From the NCBI GenBank assembly GCA_023428295.1, contig JAEYYV010000386.1, positions 1 to 59,212 on the forward strand: a stretch of DNA of 59,212 nucleotides. Reading direction: 5' to 3'. Positions 54,967-59,212 of the stretch are shown here, piece after piece. The notes beneath the pieces were generated by a model, which had not been told where the DNA came from, made no database searches, and saw nothing but the letters and a program-made list of their open reading frames with translations. Every line of letters starts with the position of its first letter. Within the stretch, counting starts at the first letter, position 1. The translations under genes and the position numbers were made by a program. This stretch comes from Pseudomonadota bacterium (lineage in GTDB: Bacteria; Myxococcota_A; Polyangia; Haliangiales; Haliangiaceae).

Positions 54967-55460
54967 CGGATTCCTCGCAGGAGGTTCTTGTACGGACGAA
55001 GAGGGGTGGTGGTGTGGTTCCAGTCGGCGGTCGTACGAGCGGTCGCTTCTGGATCGCGCAGGAGGAACGCGAGGTCTGCATCGTCGACAGGCAGCGGTGC
55101 TTCGACATCGGTCTTCAACGGACTGACCGCGACATCGGCATCGGGTGCTCGCTTCGGCTCCGTCGGACGCGTGACGACGAACGCGAAGGCGGCAGCCGCA
55201 GCGGCGGTGACTCCCGCGGTCGTGGCGATGCGACGGCGACGGCGAACCGTGATGCGATTCTGTGCACCGACGGTCATGCGCGCCGAGAAGCCGAGTCCCG
55301 GATCGATCGCGTGATGCGTCGCGCCGAGCGAGGTTGCCATCGAGGTGATCTCGCGACAGCGCTCGCACGTCGCCGCGTGATCGGCGTGGTCGCCGAGCGG
55401 TTCTCCGAGCGCGATGCGTTCGGCGACGATGTCGCACGCGGGGCTGGCGGTCTTGGTCAT
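54963..55460 (-). CDS. Anti-sigma factor with zinc-finger HC2 motif
   Basis: A 165-residue protein starting in an ATGA overlap with the sigma gene. The N-terminal domain has the ZAS pattern HADHAATCERC (HxxxCxxC) that holds the sigma factor. One membrane helix is at about residue 80 (ATTAGVTAAAAAAFAFVV). The periplasmic part is short and Asp/Pro-rich. It should bind and silence the adjacent ECF sigma until a signal, perhaps through the periplasmic partner, releases it. The order sigma, anti-sigma, sensor supports this. Confidence 0.88.
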   Translation of the reverse strand: MTKTASPACDIVAERIALGEPLGDHADHAATCERCREITSMATSLGATHHAIDPGLGFSARMTVGAQNRITVRRRRRIATTAGVTAAAAAAFAFVVTRPTEPKRAPDADVAVSPLKTDVEAPLPVDDADLAFLLRDPEATARTTADWNHTTTPLRPYKNLLRGIR

Positions 55461-56053
55461 CGGTGTTCCTCCATCAGATCGCGCAGCCGAGCGAGGCCGC
55501 GAACGAGATGCGTCTTGGCGGTGGCGAGCTCCACGCCGAGGTGCGCTGCCACTTCGCCGACGGGCATGTCGTGGCCGTAGCGAAGGACGAGCGCGGTGCG
55601 CTGCTGCGCCGAGAGTCGATCCATCTTGTCGAGCATGGCGCCGAGCTGCTCGTGACCGACGAGTGCTTCGCGCGGCTCGACGGTCTCGGTGGCGTGCATG
55701 CGCCCTGCGATGTCGTCGACGCCGGTGTCCGCGACGGCGGTGGCACCTTCATGCGCGACGCTCGTCTCGTCGTCGTTGCTCGGCCACCAACCGAACAGCT
55801 TCTTCTTCAAGCGGCGCCGGCGCAGGGTGCGCAGACACATCGTGGTGACGATGCGCAAGAACCACCCCGACGCCGCGGCAGGATCGCGAAGATCTCCGAT
55901 CGATTCGCACGCGCGGGCGAGCGCTTCTTGCACCGCCTCTTCTGCCTCGGCGCGGTTGCGGAGCAGATCGTAGGCAATGCCATAGCCTCTCCGCGCGGGC
56001 GCTGCCGCGAGCTCGGCGAGCAGGCGACCTCGACTATCTTCGCGAGCGGCCAT
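55457..56053 (-). CDS. ECF RNA polymerase sigma factor
   Basis: A 198-residue sigma factor from ATG 56053. Region 2 is AYDLLRNRAEAEEAVQEALARACESIGDLRDP, with the region 2.4 stretch GWFLRIVTTMCLRTLRRRRLKKK. Region 4 is QRTALVLRYGHDMPVGEVAAHLGVELATAKTHLVRGLARLR. The linker between them is unusually long (about 50 residues). A candidate ECF promoter (GGAAAT, 16 bases, CGTGTC) lies upstream, consistent with autoregulation. It is transcribed together with the anti-sigma and sensor genes. Confidence 0.93.
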   Translation of the reverse strand: MAAREDSRGRLLAELAAAPARRGYGIAYDLLRNRAEAEEAVQEALARACESIGDLRDPAAASGWFLRIVTTMCLRTLRRRRLKKKLFGWWPSNDDETSVAHEGATAVADTGVDDIAGRMHATETVEPREALVGHEQLGAMLDKMDRLSAQQRTALVLRYGHDMPVGEVAAHLGVELATAKTHLVRGLARLRDLMEEHR

Positions 56054-56148
56054 GTCGATATCGGCTCCTCGCTCGTGTCCGCGGTAGCGGGGTGAGTGAC
56101 TCCAAACGTGCACGCTGAGGGTAAGAGCCACGACCCTGCATGCCGGTG

Positions 56149-56176
56149 GACACGTTCTACCATCTTCGCAATTTCC
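56149..56176 (-). promoter_or_regulatory. Candidate autoregulated ECF promoter
   Basis: On the minus strand, GGAAAT (56176-56171) and CGTGTC (56154-56149) are separated by 16 bases. This resembles ECF -35 GGAAC and -10 CGTC elements and lies about 95 bases upstream of the sigma start codon. The match is imperfect and short, so it could be chance. Confidence 0.3.
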
Positions 56177-56221
56177 GATGGTTAACGCCGTTCGCGGCGC
56201 CATCAGTGCTACCAAGAAGGC

Positions 56222-58045
56222 ATGCCCAAGGACCTCGATCAGCCGAGATGGCGAGGTCAGCGACCTTGGTACGAGATCTGGTTCGCGGTGGTCCTCGACG
56301 AGTCCCGCCGCAAGGCCGTGTGGGTGCGCCAGACGATCTTCGTGCCGCGCACGGGAGAGCCGCGGTCCACGGTGTGGGGAGCGTGGTTCGATGCGGATGC
56401 GTCGCCCAAGACACGCGCGTTCAAGCGCTATGCGCCGCTCGCCGTCGCCCAGCAAGATGTGGCCGGTGCGCTCGTCGCCGCCTTCGACTCCAAGCTCACG
56501 CGACTGGGCGCGACCGGCGCGGTGACGGGCATCGCGTGGGACATCGCGTGGAGCGGTGGACGCGAGGTCGCGCCGGATGTGCCGACGTGGCTGCCGGCAC
56601 CCACGCACGCACAGCCGATCGTTCACGACGCGGACGCGAGCGGCACGGTCACCGTCGACGGTGTCGCGATTCCGATCCGCGGGCGAGCGAGCGCGATGCA
56701 CCTGTGGGGCAAGCGACGCTTACCGACGCTGCAGTGGATCTACGCGCCATGGATCGGCGATGGCAGCCTCGAGGTCAGCGCCGTGTCGCTCCAGGACTCG
56801 TTCTCGCTCGGCCTCGCATCGCTGCACCTCGACGGTCCGCGTCCGATCCACGGTCGCCCTGCGACCGCCGCGCATCCCGGGAACCTCGTCACGTCGACGG
56901 TCGCCGGTCCGCGCCGCCTCGTGCACGCGCGTGCGTGGGCCGAGAGCGACACGATGGTCGGCTGGGCGTATCGCGACACCGACGATCGCGACCTCATGAT
57001 CGCGCAGAGCGACATCGGCTCCGCGCAGCTCGAGGTCTACGAGCGCACCGCGCCGTTCGCGCCGTGGCACCTCGTCGACGATCGCCGCGTCACGGGTGGC
57101 GTCGCCGTCGAGATCCACCAGCGCGTACCGCTGCCGGGTGTCCACTACATCGAGTGGGATGCCCACGAGCGCGCGCCGGCACCGCCACTCGCCGTCGAGG
57201 AACGCGCCGACACGGTGCCGTGGCCCGAGGTCACGTCGATCACCGCGCTCGGCCTCACGTATAGCGATCACGTTCGCGAGACCGGACAGAAGCTCGATCG
57301 CGACGCGCCGCCCACCTCGTTCACCAAGCACGTCCGCACGCTCACGCCCGACGCGTCGACGGTACACGTGCCGTCGTCCGCGGAGCTTTTCGCGGTGCTC
57401 GAGTCCGTCGAGCCCGGGCTCGCCGCGCAGATCAAAGACCGCATCCCCATCGCGCCTGCGGTCATGGACTACGAGGGCGAGCTCGCGCTGGTCGCCCTCG
57501 GAACGATCACCGAGGCTGCTCTCGCCGGCGGCGAGCCGCAACCGTTCGGCATCGCGGTGGCCAACGATCTGACCGCGCGCTTCGTGCAAGCGCTCGGCGA
57601 GACCACCGACTCCCCTCTCGCATATTGGGCCGCAGCGAAGTCGTTCGCGGGCTTTCTGCCCGTCGCGTCGCGCGTGTGGGTGCCGCCCGGTGGCATCGCG
57701 AAGATGCCGGAGCTCACGCTCGAGACGCGCGTCAACGGCGACGTTCGCCAACACGCATCGACAAAGCTGCTCATCTACGACCTCGCAGCGATGGTCCGTG
57801 CAGCGCGCGCGCACCTGGGTCGCGGCCTCGCGCGCGGCGACGTGATCCTCACGGGAACGCCCGCGGGCGTGGGCCTGCGCATGTCACCGCTGTCGCGCAT
57901 CGTCGCCGCGCGCATCAAGGATCGCTTTCGCAAAGCCGAGCTGCTCGTCAGCAACTTCGCGACGTCGACGGCGCTGCTCCGCCCCGGCGATCTCGTGCAG
58001 GTCGATGCCGGCCCGGCGGGCCGCGTGGTCACCCGCCTCGCGTGA
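56222..58045 (+). CDS. CrtC/AttH-like domain fused to fumarylacetoacetate hydrolase domain
   Basis: A 607-residue fusion from ATG 56222. Residues 1-340 resemble the CrtC/AttH lipocalin-like fold of carotenoid hydratases and related proteins (WRGQRPWYEIWFAVVLDESRRKAVWVR). Residues 345-607 form a FAH-superfamily enzyme domain: VMDYEGELALV with metal-binding Glu residues, GIAVANDLTAR with the third acidic ligand, and LTGTPAGVG. FAH enzymes hydrolyse or decarboxylate beta-diketo acids. A fusion with a lipophilic-ligand domain suggests a substrate carried or bound by the N-terminal half; this is inference. It is divergent from the ECF sigma gene. Confidence 0.85.
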   Translation: MPKDLDQPRWRGQRPWYEIWFAVVLDESRRKAVWVRQTIFVPRTGEPRSTVWGAWFDADASPKTRAFKRYAPLAVAQQDVAGALVAAFDSKLTRLGATGAVTGIAWDIAWSGGREVAPDVPTWLPAPTHAQPIVHDADASGTVTVDGVAIPIRGRASAMHLWGKRRLPTLQWIYAPWIGDGSLEVSAVSLQDSFSLGLASLHLDGPRPIHGRPATAAHPGNLVTSTVAGPRRLVHARAWAESDTMVGWAYRDTDDRDLMIAQSDIGSAQLEVYERTAPFAPWHLVDDRRVTGGVAVEIHQRVPLPGVHYIEWDAHERAPAPPLAVEERADTVPWPEVTSITALGLTYSDHVRETGQKLDRDAPPTSFTKHVRTLTPDASTVHVPSSAELFAVLESVEPGLAAQIKDRIPIAPAVMDYEGELALVALGTITEAALAGGEPQPFGIAVANDLTARFVQALGETTDSPLAYWAAAKSFAGFLPVASRVWVPPGGIAKMPELTLETRVNGDVRQHASTKLLIYDLAAMVRAARAHLGRGLARGDVILTGTPAGVGLRMSPLSRIVAARIKDRFRKAELLVSNFATSTALLRPGDLVQVDAGPAGRVVTRLA

Positions 58046-59063
58046 ACGTCCACGACGCGAAGATGTCGTTGCACGCGGCCTCGGGCGCGCCGCACGAGAA
58101 CATGTACGCCTGGTTGTCGGGCCCCATCAGCACGTGGATCCAACTGAACAGGCCACCGGACATCGAGATTCGACAGCCGAGCCCGACGCTCGTGCGCTGC
58201 ATCTTTGCGTCCAGCGCCGTTGCCCTGAACGTTGCTGCGAGCGGTTCTGCGAATGCCTTGCACTCTGCTGCCGTGATGACGCCGATGCCCTGGACGCTAG
58301 CGATCACGGCCGTGCCGTCACCTCCGTCGTGGGCTTGCACGAGGATGGTGTCGGTTCCCTCGCTCACGTGCCACTCCTTCGGGAACGTCACCGAGAAGCT
58401 GTTTGTGCGCGCGACGGGGTGATCCTGCTCGCGCGCGATGACGACACGCGACTGTTGGCGGAGCGACTTCGCGCTCGCGTCGTCGTGCCACGACGCGACC
58501 ATCGACGCGCACGCCTTGTCGACGGGGGCGGCGGTCAGAAGTCCGGTGCAGACCGCCGCGTACGTCGTCGACGAGCGCTCGAACGCTGCGAGGGAGAAGC
58601 GCATCGAGCTGGTCGCGATCTGAGCGACACACGAGCCGTTCGACAGCTCACCACCCTTGGTGGTGCCGCTCAGGCTGCGCGCCACTCGCTCGCTCCACGC
58701 GGTGCACAGATGTTCGCTGCGGGGAACGTCGCGATCGCGCTCTGACAGCTTCCTGATCTCCAGGCTGCCGGTTCCCTCGCGCATCGCGCGAAACACGTCG
58801 CCTTTGCTGGCAGCGGTCGCCTTCCACTCGTCCGCGAGCGCGATGCTGAAGCCGTCGCCGTTCGCGCGCCGGCCCGACGGAGCCGGCGGTGGCGCGGGAG
58901 CAGCGCTCGGGGCTTCCGCCGGCTTCGCGGATGGTCGTGCGATCGGTGCGGGCGTCGCGGGCGGTGCGGGCGTCGCGGGCGTCGCGAGCATGGGGACTCG
59001 GCCGAGGTCCGAGGACCGATCGCAGGCGGCGAGGACGAGGAGCGAGACGAGAAAGGTGCGCAT
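58029..59063 (-). CDS. Cys-rich lipoprotein, function unknown
   Basis: A 344-residue lipoprotein (signal MRTFLVSLLVLAAC). A Pro/Ala-rich linker of 50 residues precedes two weakly similar alpha/beta domains, each with DG-FS-ALADEW or NSFSVTFPKEW starts. Five or more Cys suggest disulfides (CTAWSER, CVAQIATSS, CTGLL, CSCGAPEAAC-like end). I do not recognise a named family. Its stop overlaps the convergent fusion enzyme gene by 17 bases. Confidence 0.8.
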   Translation of the reverse strand: MRTFLVSLLVLAACDRSSDLGRVPMLATPATPAPPATPAPIARPSAKPAEAPSAAPAPPPAPSGRRANGDGFSIALADEWKATAASKGDVFRAMREGTGSLEIRKLSERDRDVPRSEHLCTAWSERVARSLSGTTKGGELSNGSCVAQIATSSMRFSLAAFERSSTTYAAVCTGLLTAAPVDKACASMVASWHDDASAKSLRQQSRVVIAREQDHPVARTNSFSVTFPKEWHVSEGTDTILVQAHDGGDGTAVIASVQGIGVITAAECKAFAEPLAATFRATALDAKMQRTSVGLGCRISMSGGLFSWIHVLMGPDNQAYMFSCGAPEAACNDIFASWTFTRGG

Positions 59064-59115
59064 GACCGGCTCCCATCGCGGGCACCGGTGGCCGGTTGCG
59101 CGATTTCTCGCGGGT

Positions 59116-59196
59116 TCACGCGACGGTGATGCCGAAGCCCACGCGCGCCCCGCCGCTGTCCTGATACCCGCGCTGACGGTACTTCTGATCAGACAT
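59116..59196 (-). CDS. Possible 26-residue ORF at the window edge
   Basis: ATG 59196 to TGA 59116 encodes only 26 residues beginning MSDQKYRQRGYQDS. The YRQRGYQD string resembles the N-terminus of small basic proteins found in delta-proteobacteria, so this may be a truncated remnant rather than a gene. It lies 52 bases upstream of the Cys-rich lipoprotein gene on the same strand. No ribosome-binding site was recognised. Confidence 0.35.
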   Translation of the reverse strand: MSDQKYRQRGYQDSGGARVGFGITVA

Positions 59197-59212
59197 GCGT
59201 AGAGTCTACGCC

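Overview
The window is GC-rich DNA with dense codon bias. It carries about 44 protein-coding genes, several of them partial or damaged, and I saw no rRNA, tRNA, CRISPR array, transposase or integrase gene. The gene content points to a myxobacterium (Myxococcota, probably class Polyangia): many lipoproteins with short Cys-ended signal peptides, lamin-tail-domain lipoproteins, an AgmX/PglI-type C-terminal domain, carboxypeptidase-regulatory repeat proteins, a kinase/STAND/FGE giant protein, and two degenerate sigma54-type activators. The taxonomic call is inference from family content; no 16S or other phylogenetic marker was tested.

Layout. 1-4.7 kb: the C-terminal part of a large beta-propeller protein, an FHA-AAA+-Fis regulator that lacks the sigma54-contact loop, and a translationally coupled rRNA methyltransferase. 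4.7-10.5 kb: a lipoprotein broken by one frameshift, divergent from a 1454-residue lipoprotein with 13 Asp-rich repeats. 10.7-14.8 kb: an SRAP DNA-crosslink protein, a compact repeat-filled intergenic region, a polar amino acid ABC transporter whose binding protein and permease are fused, and a ferritin-like diiron protein. 14.8-19.1 kb: surface proteins and a lipoprotein joining two cytochrome c domains, a rhodanese domain and a His-rich tail.

19.4-25.6 kb holds a tightly coupled run of five exported proteins: lamin-tail, nuclease, triple lamin-tail, nuclease, and a ComEA-like HhH/putative barrel protein. All junctions overlap by 1 to 10 bases. It looks like a surface DNA-binding and DNA-cutting system, and is one of the two best candidates for an undescribed system. 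It is followed by an acidic unknown protein coupled to a double UspA protein, then fdxA, and recA with a small CxxC partner gene.

35.2-42.4 kb is the second candidate. Two near-identical 20-bp palindromes 33 bp apart precede a GAF-AAA+-Fis regulator with a damaged GAFTGA loop. Coupled to it are an unknown protein and a small protein with a caspase/CHAT-like His-Cys pair. Converging on these is a 1337-residue protein with an apparently dead caspase-like domain, a Ser/Thr kinase, an nSTAND NTPase, one membrane helix and an FGE-like domain. This resembles known classes of NTPase-centred bacterial conflict or signalling systems, but the exact combination is inferred from sequence alone.

The right end (42.5-59.2 kb) carries an exporter-type ABC protein, M16 peptidase, patatin and VIT-VWA surface proteins, an ECF sigma / anti-sigma / periplasmic sensor operon of Cnr-like layout, a CrtC-like/FAH fusion enzyme, and several lipoproteins.
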